Below are positions 1 to 7,875 of a stretch of 64,000 bases of DNA, piece by piece (the first letter of the stretch is position 1; the number at the start of each line of letters is the position of its first letter). A model generated the notes under the pieces. The model was not told where the DNA came from. It did no database searches and worked only from the letters and a program-made list of their open reading frames with translations. The translations under genes and the position numbers were made by a program. The stretch is from Sphingopyxis witflariensis (GTDB taxonomy: Bacteria; Pseudomonadota; Alphaproteobacteria; Sphingomonadales; Sphingomonadaceae): contig NZ_NISJ01000001.1 in the NCBI RefSeq assembly GCF_002205635.1, positions 372,001-436,000 of the forward strand, written 5' to 3'.

Positions 1-939
1 CTGCGCGCCCTGCGCCAGCCCGTCGTCGACAACCGCTGCCTCGGCCAATCGCGCGAGTTCGTCGCACATCGCGTCATAAATGCTGTCGTGAACATAGGCG
101 CGCTTGATCGCGAGGCACACCTGCCCGCAGTTCAGGAAAGCCGCGTTGAAAATACCCTGCGCGGCAACGCGGACATCGACGTCGTCGAGCACAATCCCCG
201 GGTCGTTTCCGCCCAGCTCCAGCGTCAGCCGCTTCAGTCCGTCGGCGGCGCTCGCCATGATCTTTTTGCCCGTCGCGGTCGATCCGGTGAAGCCGATTTT
301 GGCGATGCGCGGATCGGCGGTCAGGTAGCCGCCCAGATCATTGGCATCGACGATGATATTGACCACGCCCGCCGGGAAAATCGTCTGGCACAGTTCGCCC
401 AGCATCAGCGCGGTGACGGGAGTTGTCGGCGCGGGCTTCAGCACGATCGTGTTGCCCGCAAGCACTGCGGGCCCGATCTTCCAGCAGGCGACGAGCAGCG
501 GAAAATTCCACGCGATGATCCCCGCGACGACGCCCAACGGCTTGCGGCGGATCTGGATCAGCCCGTTTTCATCATCCTGGATCGTCCGCTCGGCGATCTC
601 CAGCGTCGCATAATGGCGCAAATACCCCTCGGCCCACGCGATTTCACCCTGCGCCTCGGCGAGCGGCTTCCCCTGTTCCTGCGTCAGCGCGCGGGCGAGC
701 GCATCGCTGTTGGCGACGATGGCGTCGGCAAGCGCGCTGATCTTCGTCCGCCGCTCGGCCATCGGGGTTGCTGCCCATGATGAAAAGGCGGCGGCAGCAG
801 CGGCAATCGCTTCGTCGGCCTGTCGTTCGGAAGCGCGGGCGACGGTAGCGAAAACCTCTTCGGTCGCGGGGTTGATGACGTCCATTTGGCTGTCGCCATC
901 GACGAGCTTGCCGCCGATCAGCATTTTATAGTCAGGCAT
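1..939 (-). CDS. Aldehyde dehydrogenase, NAD(P)-dependent (C-terminus beyond window)
   Basis: The minus strand reads 313 codons from ATG at 939 without a stop and leaves the window at base 1, so the C-terminal third is missing. The protein begins MPDYKMLIGGKLVDG and shows aldehyde dehydrogenase landmarks: the AWNFP motif near residue 143, a FTGS cofactor-binding turn near 217, the LELGGNDP motif with general base Glu241, and the nucleophile Cys275 in GQVCLA. A GGAGAG Shine-Dalgarno lies just upstream. It starts 12 bp after the receptor gene and is probably the last visible gene of the amine-oxidation operon. There it would oxidise the aldehyde released by the amine dehydrogenase. The exact substrate cannot be read from sequence. 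Confidence 0.93.
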   Translation of the reverse strand, partial: MPDYKMLIGGKLVDGDSQMDVINPATEEVFATVARASERQADEAIAAAAAAFSSWAATPMAERRTKISALADAIVANSDALARALTQEQGKPLAEAQGEIAWAEGYLRHYATLEIAERTIQDDENGLIQIRRKPLGVVAGIIAWNFPLLVACWKIGPAVLAGNTIVLKPAPTTPVTALMLGELCQTIFPAGVVNIIVDANDLGGYLTADPRIAKIGFTGSTATGKKIMASAADGLKRLTLELGGNDPGIVLDDVDVRVAAQGIFNAAFLNCGQVCLAIKRAYVHDSIYDAMCDELARLAEAAVVDDGLAQGAQ

Positions 940-951
940 TTCGCTCTCCGA

Positions 952-3158
952 TCAGAATTTCACGCCGACGGTCACGCCGTACGTCCGAGGCGTTCCGACA
1001 TGATTATAGTCGAAGCCGAAACCGGCGAGCAGGTCGACGCGTGAAGTGAAGTAGAATTTGTTGGTGAGGTTCTTACCCCACACCGACGCCGTCCAGCGCC
1101 CGTCGCCCGATTCCCAGTCGATATGCCCCGACAGAAGGACATATTTATTCTGCCGCAGCCGGGGGATGTTGAGCACTTCGAAATATTGGTTCGACGAATA
1201 ATTAATGTCGCCGTGCAGGCTGATCTCGCCGCTATCATTGTCCATCACCGTCGCATCGAAGCCACCGGTGAAGGTGAGCTTGGGCGCGTTCGACAAGCGG
1301 TTGCCGCTGACATCAACGCCGCTGACCATGCCGCGCTTGATCTTCGTGTCGAGGATGCCGACCCCGGCGCGCAGCGTCAGCATGTCGGTGGCGCGCGCAG
1401 TCAGCTCGGCCTCGCCGCCCAATATCCGCGAGCGCGGAATGTTGAGCAATGTTTGCGCCGCAGTCGCGGGATCGACGTTGATGAACTGCTGGTTGGCATA
1501 GCTGTAATGGAACGCCGCCATGTTCAGCGTGATGCGCCGATCGGCGAACTGGCTCTTCACGCCGAGTTCGAAGGCGTCGATTTTTTCGGCCTTGGCCACC
1601 GACAGTTCGGACGGGTCGAAAAAGGCCTGCGCGTTGAAGCTCGGCGCGCGATAGCCGCGGCTGTAATTGCCATAGACCATCACATCGGAGTTGATCTTGT
1701 AATCGGCGCCAATTTTCCCCGACAGATTTTCGGTGGTGTAATGGAGCGACGAGAGCGGGATCAGGTTCATCACCAGCACCTCGTTCGGACCAAAGGCATT
1801 GGCCTCGAAATCGCTCTGCGTGCCCTTGTCGCGCGTGTAGCGCAGACCGCCGCGCAGCGTCAGCGCATCGGTCAACTCAAAGCTCATGTCGGTATAGACG
1901 GCATAGCTTTTCTTGACCTGATCGAAGCTGTTGCGGAACAGGCAACCCAGGGGAAAGCCGATTGCGCAATCGGCATCGGTGACGCCCGGCAGTCCGTCGG
2001 AATCGACGTCCTTGGCGATTTCAAACGTCGTCTCGTTATAGACTTTCTCGCGGTTGAAATAGGCGCCGAGGATGAAGTTGAACGGCCCGCCGAAATCGCT
2101 GGTCAGGCGCAGATCCTGCGCAAATTGCGATGCACGGTCGAGGTAAGGAATTTCAAGCGTTTCGCTCGCGGTGCCGTCGGTGTCCTCGTAAAAGCTCAGC
2201 CGCCCCTTGTCCCACGAGGTAACACTGGTGATCGCAAGGCTGTCGCTGATATCGACGGTGCCGGTCAGCGCCACCGACCAGGTGCGCGCGCGGCGGCGTT
2301 CGGTGACATTCGCCTCAATCTCGCGGCGACCGAGCCCCGGACGATTGATCGCCTCGGGCTGGGCGTAAATGCCATAATTGCGCGGGTTCTGGTAACTGGT
2401 CGAGGCGCGCAGGACAAAGCGCGCGCTGTCCGACGGTTCGAACAACAGCGACCCGCGAATTCCATATTCGCGCACCCCGGCCAGATCGGGCTCGCCTGGC
2501 AGCTGGTTCTTGAACCAGCCGTCAGCGCGCGCGAAGGTAAAGGCGACGCGCGCGGCGAGCGTCTCGCCCAAGGGCACGCTGACCGCGCCATTGGCTTCGT
2601 ACCGGCCATAGTTGCCATAACCGAGGTTCAGATAGCCTTCGGTGTCGCCGAGCACCGGCGTCCGGCTGATCAGGTTGACCGCGCCGCCGGTGGTGTTCTT
2701 GCCATAGAGCGTTCCCTGCGGTCCGCGCAGCACCTCGACGCGCTCGAGGTCGTACATGGCGACGCCGAGGAAGGCGAAGTTACCCTTGTAAACTTCGTCA
2801 TAATAGGTTGCGACCGGGCTCGCCTGATTGAGGCTATAGTCGGACATCGACACACCCCGCAGGGCGAAAATCGGGGTGTTATCGCCGACGGTCGAGGTGA
2901 GCTGCAGATTGACGATCTTGCCCGCCAGCTCATCGGCCTGCGTCACCCGCTGGCGTTCAAGCGCATCGCCGCCGAGCGCGCTGACCGCGATCGGCACGTC
3001 CTGCAAGCGTTCGGCTCGTTTCTGCGCGGTCACGACAATGTCGGTGCCATCCGCAATCGCGGGAGGGGCGTTTCTTGCGCCAGCGCCGGAACCGACGCCC
3101 CGGCGAGTAGCAGCAGTGCCATGGAGCGCGCCGCACGGCGCTCTGTCATCTTGGTCAT
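952..3158 (-). CDS. TonB-dependent receptor with apparent frameshift after the signal peptide
   Basis: Outer-membrane beta-barrel receptor for energised uptake. The mature part has the TonB-box-like DIVVTAQKR, a plug domain (RGVSMSDYS, VEVLRGPQGTLYGKNTTGGAVN) and a barrel ending in a terminal Phe. The natural start is ATG at 3158, with an AGGGGAGG ribosome site 7 bases upstream and a 4-base overlap with the upstream cytochrome stop. This frame encodes a clean signal peptide (ALLLLAGASVPALAQETP) but stops after 42 codons. The plug continues in another frame. One extra C in the CCCC run (plus-strand G run 3065-3068) would join them into a 735-residue protein. This is therefore a real one-base deletion, a slippage site or a sequence error. 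The operon position suggests import of the amine substrate. Confidence 0.85.
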
Positions 3159-3643
3159 TGGATATCCTCCCCTGTTTTTTTGGTTGTTTCGTTGGTGGCG
3201 CCGAAGCGCGCGAGCAGATCCGCCCGCACCGTCGCCGCTTCGGTCCGCAAAGGTTTTTTTCGCAAACGTCCGATTTCGGCGGGCGTGTAGGGCGTGAAGT
3301 CAGCGGGCACATGCCCCGGATCAAAGCGGATCAGCGACCAGTTCAGCACCTCAGCCAGCGCGGCATCGGACAACGCGGCCGTGGCGACACCCGGCACCTC
3401 CCCCAGATATTCGCGCCCACCGGGGACGTGCAGAAATTGCGCCACTACCCCCGCCATCGTCGGCGTCGTCTGCGGCGTTCCCGTCGCATCGGCGCGGTGA
3501 CAGCCCTGGCATTGCAATATCCAGTTCTGCCGTGCGCGCAGCGGATCGGCGACGCCCGGCATCGCCTCCACCCCGCCGAAGGCCGGCGCCGTCACCGCCG
3601 CTCCGGTCGCCACGATCAGCGCCGAGACGGCCAGCCACTTCAT
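3155..3643 (-). CDS. Small mono-heme cytochrome c, second of pair
   Basis: A 162-residue secreted protein with an N-terminal hydrophobic signal (MKWLAVSALIVATGAAVTAPAFG) and one heme c motif, CQGCH, at residues 45-49. Heme attaches to Cys45 and Cys48, with His49 as proximal ligand. A methionine-containing segment (TPTMAGVV) follows. It overlaps both neighbours by 4 bases (ATGA), so translation is probably coupled to the cytochrome before it and the receptor after it. As part of the amine dehydrogenase operon it probably carries electrons from the quinone enzyme. The C-terminal 40 residues are basic and match nothing I recognise. Confidence 0.88.
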   Translation of the reverse strand: MKWLAVSALIVATGAAVTAPAFGGVEAMPGVADPLRARQNWILQCQGCHRADATGTPQTTPTMAGVVAQFLHVPGGREYLGEVPGVATAALSDAALAEVLNWSLIRFDPGHVPADFTPYTPAEIGRLRKKPLRTEAATVRADLLARFGATNETTKKTGEDIQ

Positions 3644-4086
3644 TTCGCGGCGCTGCCCGGCCGCAGGCGGGCGACCGCCGCGCCGTTGAGCGCCGATCCG
3701 CCGGCGCGGTATCCCGCGACTTCGCGCGGCGTGAACGCTCGCGCCGACGAGCCTTTCACCACATGGTTGAGCACCGCCGCGACCTGCGCATCATTGAGCC
3801 CCGCCTGCGCGGGCATGGTTCCGCGATAGGCCTTTCCTCCGACGGTCAGCGGCCCCGACACCCCGCGGATCACCGCGAGCGCCAGATAGCGGCGTCCCGC
3901 GGGGGTTGCGGCGAGCGCCTTGGTATCGACCTTCAACGACGGAAAGGCACCCGGCACACCCGCGCCATCGGCGAGATGACAGGCAGCGCAGCGTTTGTAG
4001 ATCGTGGCCCCGTCATCGGCGCGCGCGACCTGCGCGCCCGCAACCAACCCGGCCAGCGCCAACAATGTAGCGGCGCGCCGCATCAT
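3640..4086 (-). CDS. Small mono-heme cytochrome c, first of pair
   Basis: The chosen start is ATG at 4086, which overlaps the stop of the small-subunit gene by 4 bases (AAATGATG). A longer reading from 4128 would run into that gene. The 148-residue product has a signal peptide (RRAATLLALAGLVAGAQVARA) and a CAACH heme motif near residues 33-37. It also has a GKAYRGTMPAQ segment that could supply the axial Met, and AQVAAVLNHV, typical of class I cytochromes c. Its position after the TTQ small subunit matches the small cytochrome gene found after aauBEDA in aromatic amine dehydrogenase clusters. The likely role is periplasmic electron acceptor. Confidence 0.9.
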   Translation of the reverse strand: MMRRAATLLALAGLVAGAQVARADDGATIYKRCAACHLADGAGVPGAFPSLKVDTKALAATPAGRRYLALAVIRGVSGPLTVGGKAYRGTMPAQAGLNDAQVAAVLNHVVKGSSARAFTPREVAGYRAGGSALNGAAVARLRPGSAAK

Positions 4087-4646
4087 TTCTGCTCCAGCGC
4101 GACACCGAGGATCACCGCGGTCGAGCAATTATAGATCGCGCTCGACGTTCCGAGGCACCAGTTGATGTCGTTGTTGGCCTGCGGACGCACCATCGGCCGG
4201 TCGCGCTCATTGCGGTTGCACAGGCAGCGCCCGCACGAGGATTTGCCGCAGCAGTCATTGTAACTGATGATATAGGCCCGGTTGTCGGCGGGGTTCTGAC
4301 AGGTGCCGATCCAGGTAATCGGCGACATTTCGGTCCCCGGCGGGCATGTGCTCGCGGTGCCGCCGCAGCAGCTGCACAAAAAGCCGTCGATCGCGCAATA
4401 ACGCCAATAATCGCACTGGGTCTGGTCGCCCGGATCCTGCGGATTGCCGGTGGTTTGCGGCGCGATATGATCGCCGCTCCCGCCGCCATGCCCTCCCCCA
4501 TGGGTCTGGGCGCGGGCGACCGGCAGCACGGGAAGCGTCGCCGCCCCGGTGATCGCCCCGCCGATCAGCGTCAGCAGGCTGCGCCGCGATGTGGCGCGTG
4601 CCACCTGGCGCGTGACGGTTTCGGAAAATTTGTCCAGACGCGACAT
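4083..4646 (-). CDS. mauA: TTQ amine dehydrogenase small (light) subunit, MauA/AauA family
   Basis: A 187-residue Tat-exported subunit that carries the catalytic cofactor tryptophan tryptophylquinone. The N-terminus has a twin-arginine signal (SRRSLLTLIGG, residues 20-30). The mature part is cysteine-rich, with about fourteen Cys, and matches the family: CDYWRYCAIDG at 78-88, CPPGTEMSPITWIGTC and NDINWCLG. By family alignment the two tryptophans fused into TTQ are Trp112 (ITWIG) and Trp163 (NDINWC). A His/Gly-rich linker (THGGGHGGGSGDH) follows the signal. Sequence alone does not separate methylamine from aromatic amine dehydrogenase; the operon order favours the aau type. The gene is followed by the cytochrome gene with a 4-base overlap. 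Confidence 0.95.
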   Translation of the reverse strand: MSRLDKFSETVTRQVARATSRRSLLTLIGGAITGAATLPVLPVARAQTHGGGHGGGSGDHIAPQTTGNPQDPGDQTQCDYWRYCAIDGFLCSCCGGTASTCPPGTEMSPITWIGTCQNPADNRAYIISYNDCCGKSSCGRCLCNRNERDRPMVRPQANNDINWCLGTSSAIYNCSTAVILGVALEQK

Positions 4647-4676
4647 ATATGTCCCCTTCTTGTCGGGCCGCGCGGC

Positions 4677-5267
4677 TCAGCCGCGTGCGAGATATTCCTG
4701 AATGGAGGCGACGCGGCGTTCCTTGGCCTCGAACAGGCTTTCCAGATGCTCGCGATTGTTGACGAGGCCGAGCGAGGCGATGCGCCCCTCTTCGTCGATC
4801 AGCACCGCATAGGGCAGCTTCGACACGCCCAGCTTGCGGCCCAGATCTTCGGACAGGACATAATCGAAACCCGCCAGCCCCTCGGCCATCACCAGCCGGC
4901 GATGCGCGGCGGCATCGCCGTCGCTGGCCAACACCACGTCGAGCCAGCCGCGCTCCGCCCCGCGTGCCGAGCGGACCACCGGCAGAAGGGTCTTGCAGAC
5001 CGGGCAGTCGGGCGAGAGGAAGAAGATCAGCTGCCCGCGCCGATGGCGCTTGCCGCCGATGACGACCTGCGTCCCGTCGAGCGTTTCGAGCGTCATTTCG
5101 GGCGCGGTGTCGCCGACATTGACCTTTTGGTGCAGCGTCAGGGCGCCCGCCGGGGCGCTACGTTCGTGGAGCACCCCGACCTGCCGGGCGAGCGCCGCGA
5201 CGAGGACGGCGAGCACCGCAACCGCGATCCACAGCAAAATTTGCGAAGCGAAAACAAAGCCGGTCAT
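4677..5267 (-). CDS. mauD: MauD-like thioredoxin-fold maturation protein
   Basis: The start is ATG at 5267, overlapping the mauE stop by 4 bases; a longer open frame to 5540 lies inside mauE. The 196-residue product has an N-terminal membrane anchor (residues 5-28), then a thioredoxin-like domain with the redox motif CPVC at 88-91 and a cis-proline region KLPYAVLIDEEG. In the mau and aau systems MauD and MauE are needed for export, folding and disulfide formation of the small subunit, which has many disulfides. It sits directly before that subunit gene, 30 bp upstream. Confidence 0.93.
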   Translation of the reverse strand: MTGFVFASQILLWIAVAVLAVLVAALARQVGVLHERSAPAGALTLHQKVNVGDTAPEMTLETLDGTQVVIGGKRHRRGQLIFFLSPDCPVCKTLLPVVRSARGAERGWLDVVLASDGDAAAHRRLVMAEGLAGFDYVLSEDLGRKLGVSKLPYAVLIDEEGRIASLGLVNNREHLESLFEAKERRVASIQEYLARG

Positions 5268-5776
5268 CGTGCGGCACTCCTGATGGGAAGATGGGCAATC
5301 TCGCCCGCCGCAAAGAGCAGCGCGAGAAAAGCGAGGGCGGCGAAGATCGACTGACTGTCGATTGCACCGCCCCCGGCGGGAGAGAGAAGAAGCGCGAGCG
5401 CGGCGGCGGACAAAGCGAAGGCACGTCCGACGACGAAGCGCCCGATGCCATTGGGCCGCGCGCCAAAGTCGCAGCCGCAGTCCATGGCGGTATCGCCGCG
5501 GCGACGAGCGGCGAACAGCGCTGCGCCATATCCGGCCCACAGTAGCGCCGCGAGCAGGGCCCCGGCGGGACGCGACGCCGGAAAGAGCAGCGCGAGCGCG
5601 GCGGCCGCCTCGATCGTCGCGGCGGCCATCGTCAGCGGCATCGCGATTGCGGCATCGATCCGCAACAGGCCGGCGGTGGCCTGCGCCAACCGGCCGCGCT
5701 CGGCGAGCTTGTGCGCCGCCGCAACGCCCAGCACGGCGGCGAGGAAAAGGGTCAGGGCGGAGGTGATGATCGCCAT
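5264..5776 (-). CDS. mauE: MauE-like integral membrane maturation protein
   Basis: A 170-residue membrane protein with about four hydrophobic helices and the conserved DCGCDFG segment between helices, characteristic of MauE (a DoxX-like fold). The start ATG at 5776 overlaps the large-subunit stop by one base (TGATG), and the gene overlaps mauD by 4 bases, so all three are translationally linked. MauE is required with MauD for stable small subunit in studied systems. The two cysteines of the CGC motif could exchange disulfides with MauD; this is inference. Confidence 0.9.
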   Translation of the reverse strand: MAIITSALTLFLAAVLGVAAAHKLAERGRLAQATAGLLRIDAAIAMPLTMAAATIEAAAALALLFPASRPAGALLAALLWAGYGAALFAARRRGDTAMDCGCDFGARPNGIGRFVVGRAFALSAAALALLLSPAGGGAIDSQSIFAALAFLALLFAAGEIAHLPIRSAAR

Positions 5777-6942
5777 CAGCGCGACGCCGTCATCGTCATC
5801 GGGTCATGCGCGACGTCGACGATCGTGCGAACGAAAGCGCCGCTCGCCGCATCATAGACGTCGAGCGATCCGTCGGGGCGCGAGGCGACGAGCAGCGGCG
5901 CGGCCTGCTGGGTCGCCTCGATCGACACGCTGTGGTTTTTGAGCGCAATGCGGCGGACGACGGTCCGGGTCGCCGGGTCGATCACCCACGCCTCGGTGCC
6001 GCCATCCTTGTGCGACCCTTCGCCGCCTTTGGGGTTCATCAGCACATACAGCCGTCCGGCACGGTCGGAGGAGATGACCTGCCACCCGCCCGGCCGCGAT
6101 TCGGGTTCGCCGCCGGGCTGGGTGGGGATCTGAAAAGCGCCCAGATCGCGCGCAGCGGTTCCTGAGAAATCGATCCCGCGAATACCGCCCTTGAAACTGG
6201 CGAACCAGGCGGTCTTCCCGACCATCGCGGGGGTCATGAACAGCGGGTCGTCGTCGATATTGTTGAACGCCGAGCTCGTGACGGTTTCGCCCGCCTTGCC
6301 CGCTGCGTCGAGAGTGATGCTGGTCATCGTCCCGTCAGCGCAGAGCGACGTGAAACCCCGCGGTCCGGTCGGATAGACCAGCGAACAGCCCGGCAGTTCG
6401 ATGTCGGACAGGATTTTGCGCCCGTCGAGATCAACCACCGTCACCGACGATCCGGGGGTGAAGTTGAACACCAGCGCCCATTTTTCATCATTCGTCAGTT
6501 GCAGGCTGTTGCGCAGAGTGACGAAAAGGCCGCGTTTGGCGCCGGGAAGAATGATCTCCCCCTTCGGCGCCAGCGTCTTCGTATCCCAGATGGTGATGAC
6601 GTCGGTGCGCTCGCCGCGGGTCAGCCGCGACAGGAAAGTCTCGCCGACATAGATTTCGCCGCGCGTCGTCGATGGCAGGATATTGCCGAACTGCGCGACC
6701 GGTATCTGCCCGCGCACATGATGGTTTTCGGCAGCGACGTCGACGACCGCCGCGCGCCCGTCGGGCAGGCTGTTGAAATGCAGGTCATGCACCAAAACCC
6801 AGCTGTCGGGATAATCGGCAGGCAGTTCGGCGACTGACGGCACCGGCTCTTCGGCCAGCGGCTGCGGGTAGTCCGCTGCTGCTGACACGCTGGCCGATGC
6901 CATCAAAAGGGCAAAGGCCGCCCCACGTGCGATGCACTGCAT
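5776..6942 (-). CDS. mauB: TTQ amine dehydrogenase large (heavy) subunit, MauB/AauB family
   Basis: A 388-residue periplasmic beta-propeller subunit that pairs with the TTQ subunit. Start: ATG at 6942 has GGGAG seven bases upstream; a GTG at 6948 is the alternative. After a Sec signal (GAAFALLMASASVSAAA) come family features: HDLHFNSLPDGRAAVVD, GEIYVGETFLSRLTRGERTDVI, LTNDEKWALVFNFTPGSSVTVVDL, and GTEAWVIDPATRTVV near the end. First gene of the operon. Its promoter region is shared with a divergent TetR gene. The resemblance seems closer to aromatic amine dehydrogenase large subunits than to methylamine dehydrogenase, but an alignment is needed. Confidence 0.93.
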   Translation of the reverse strand: MQCIARGAAFALLMASASVSAAADYPQPLAEEPVPSVAELPADYPDSWVLVHDLHFNSLPDGRAAVVDVAAENHHVRGQIPVAQFGNILPSTTRGEIYVGETFLSRLTRGERTDVITIWDTKTLAPKGEIILPGAKRGLFVTLRNSLQLTNDEKWALVFNFTPGSSVTVVDLDGRKILSDIELPGCSLVYPTGPRGFTSLCADGTMTSITLDAAGKAGETVTSSAFNNIDDDPLFMTPAMVGKTAWFASFKGGIRGIDFSGTAARDLGAFQIPTQPGGEPESRPGGWQVISSDRAGRLYVLMNPKGGEGSHKDGGTEAWVIDPATRTVVRRIALKNHSVSIEATQQAAPLLVASRPDGSLDVYDAASGAFVRTIVDVAHDPMTMTASR

Positions 6943-6990
6943 CCTCACTCTCCCTGATCTGGTGTTGATGGCTCTGATGGCCGATTCGGG

Positions 6991-7022
6991 ATAATATTGT
7001 TCACTTGTCCAAATTTAGTCAA
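6991..7022 (-). promoter_or_regulatory. Candidate promoter of the amine dehydrogenase operon
   Basis: On the minus strand TTGACT (7022-7017) is followed by AATATT or TATTAT (6998-6991) with an 18-20 base spacer, in a clearly AT-rich stretch before the first operon gene. The -10 region and spacer overlap the first quasi-palindrome. This would suit repression by a TetR-type protein. The spacer is longer than ideal, so the assignment is tentative. Confidence 0.35.
6997..7012. promoter_or_regulatory. Candidate TetR operator, copy 1
   Basis: The 16-mer TTGTTCACTTGTCCAA is a quasi-palindrome (TTGnnCAnnTGnnCAA). It shares the 12-mer TCACTTGTCCAA with a second site 36 bp away. Both lie in the 150-bp region between the divergent TetR gene and the amine dehydrogenase operon. 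TetR-family regulators commonly bind such paired sites; binding here is inferred. Confidence 0.6.
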
Positions 7023-7032
7023 TCGTAAAAAT

Positions 7033-7048
7033 TAGGTCACTTGTCCAA
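7033..7048. promoter_or_regulatory. Candidate TetR operator, copy 2
   Basis: The 16-mer TAGGTCACTTGTCCAA repeats the 12-base core of the first site in the same orientation, exactly 36 bp further on. It is itself partly palindromic (outer T, GG/CC and CA/TG pairs). The spacing is between three and four helical turns. Confidence 0.58.
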
Positions 7049-7092
7049 GGAGCGAGAGACGGTTAACTAGGCCCCCGAAAGGCCACAGAAAC

Positions 7093-7770
7093 TTGACGAA
7101 TTTCATTGTTCCCGATTTGAAAATCACCCCGCGCACCGGGGGCTATGCCCGCGGCCAGGACGGCTTTGAGCATATTTTGCGCTCGGCACTGGCGCTGTTG
7201 GTGAACCATGGATCGGCCGCGCTGACGCTGCGCCGCATCGCCACCGAGTCGGGGATGAACGTCGGCAACCTGAACTATTATTTCCGGTCGAAGGAAGAGC
7301 TGATCCGCGAACTGCTCAACGCAGTGATCAGCAGCTATGAGGAATCATTCGACGAGATCGTCCATGAGGCCGGTGCGACCGCCGAGGCACGACTCGAAAA
7401 TCTGGTGATGCTGATCCTCGAGGACATCACGACGAAAAAGACGACGCGCTTCTTCCCCGAGCTATGGGCGATGGCGAACCACGACCCCTTTGTATACGAC
7501 CGGATGAACGAACTTTACGACCGCGCACGCGTGTCGCTCAATGAACTGATCGGCGAGATCAACCCGGCGCTTCCCGAAGATGAGCGCAAGATATTGGCGC
7601 TGTTCATTTCGGCCTCGATGGAAGGGATGACGATGTTCGCCGGCTATGAAAAGCCGTGGCGCGCGCAAATGCCGATGCTGGAAATCATCGCGCGGCGCAG
7701 CTTCATCCAGTTGGTGAGCACGTTGCGCCCCGGCGAGATCAAAGGCGACCTCTCGATCGGCGGATCCTGA
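7093..7770 (+). CDS. TetR/AcrR-family transcriptional regulator
   Basis: A 225-residue regulator, probably starting at TTG 7093; no ATG in this frame precedes the DNA-binding domain, and GAAAGG lies about ten bases upstream. The N-terminal helix-turn-helix is textbook TetR: LTLRRIATESGMNVGNLNYYFRSKEELIREL (about residues 46-76). The C-terminal all-helical part would bind the ligand. It is divergent from the amine dehydrogenase operon, with two matching quasi-palindromes between them, so autoregulation and control of the operon are likely. The effector is probably the amine or its aldehyde; that is inference. Confidence 0.92.
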   Translation: MTNFIVPDLKITPRTGGYARGQDGFEHILRSALALLVNHGSAALTLRRIATESGMNVGNLNYYFRSKEELIRELLNAVISSYEESFDEIVHEAGATAEARLENLVMLILEDITTKKTTRFFPELWAMANHDPFVYDRMNELYDRARVSLNELIGEINPALPEDERKILALFISASMEGMTMFAGYEKPWRAQMPMLEIIARRSFIQLVSTLRPGEIKGDLSIGGS

Positions 7771-7875
7771 ATTCAGGCGCGTTTCGCTTTAACGCGGCCT
7801 TGGCTATGTGTACCGCCGCGACGGATGAACCGGTCGCCGCTGGCAGGACAGCACCGATCGCGCTAGAGGCGCAGC

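Noticed and set aside
1123-3297. Long plus-strand open frame (724 codons) opposite the TonB receptor
   Set aside because: It is antisense to a clear receptor gene, rich in Arg/Ala/Asp with no domain, and results from GC-rich codon bias.
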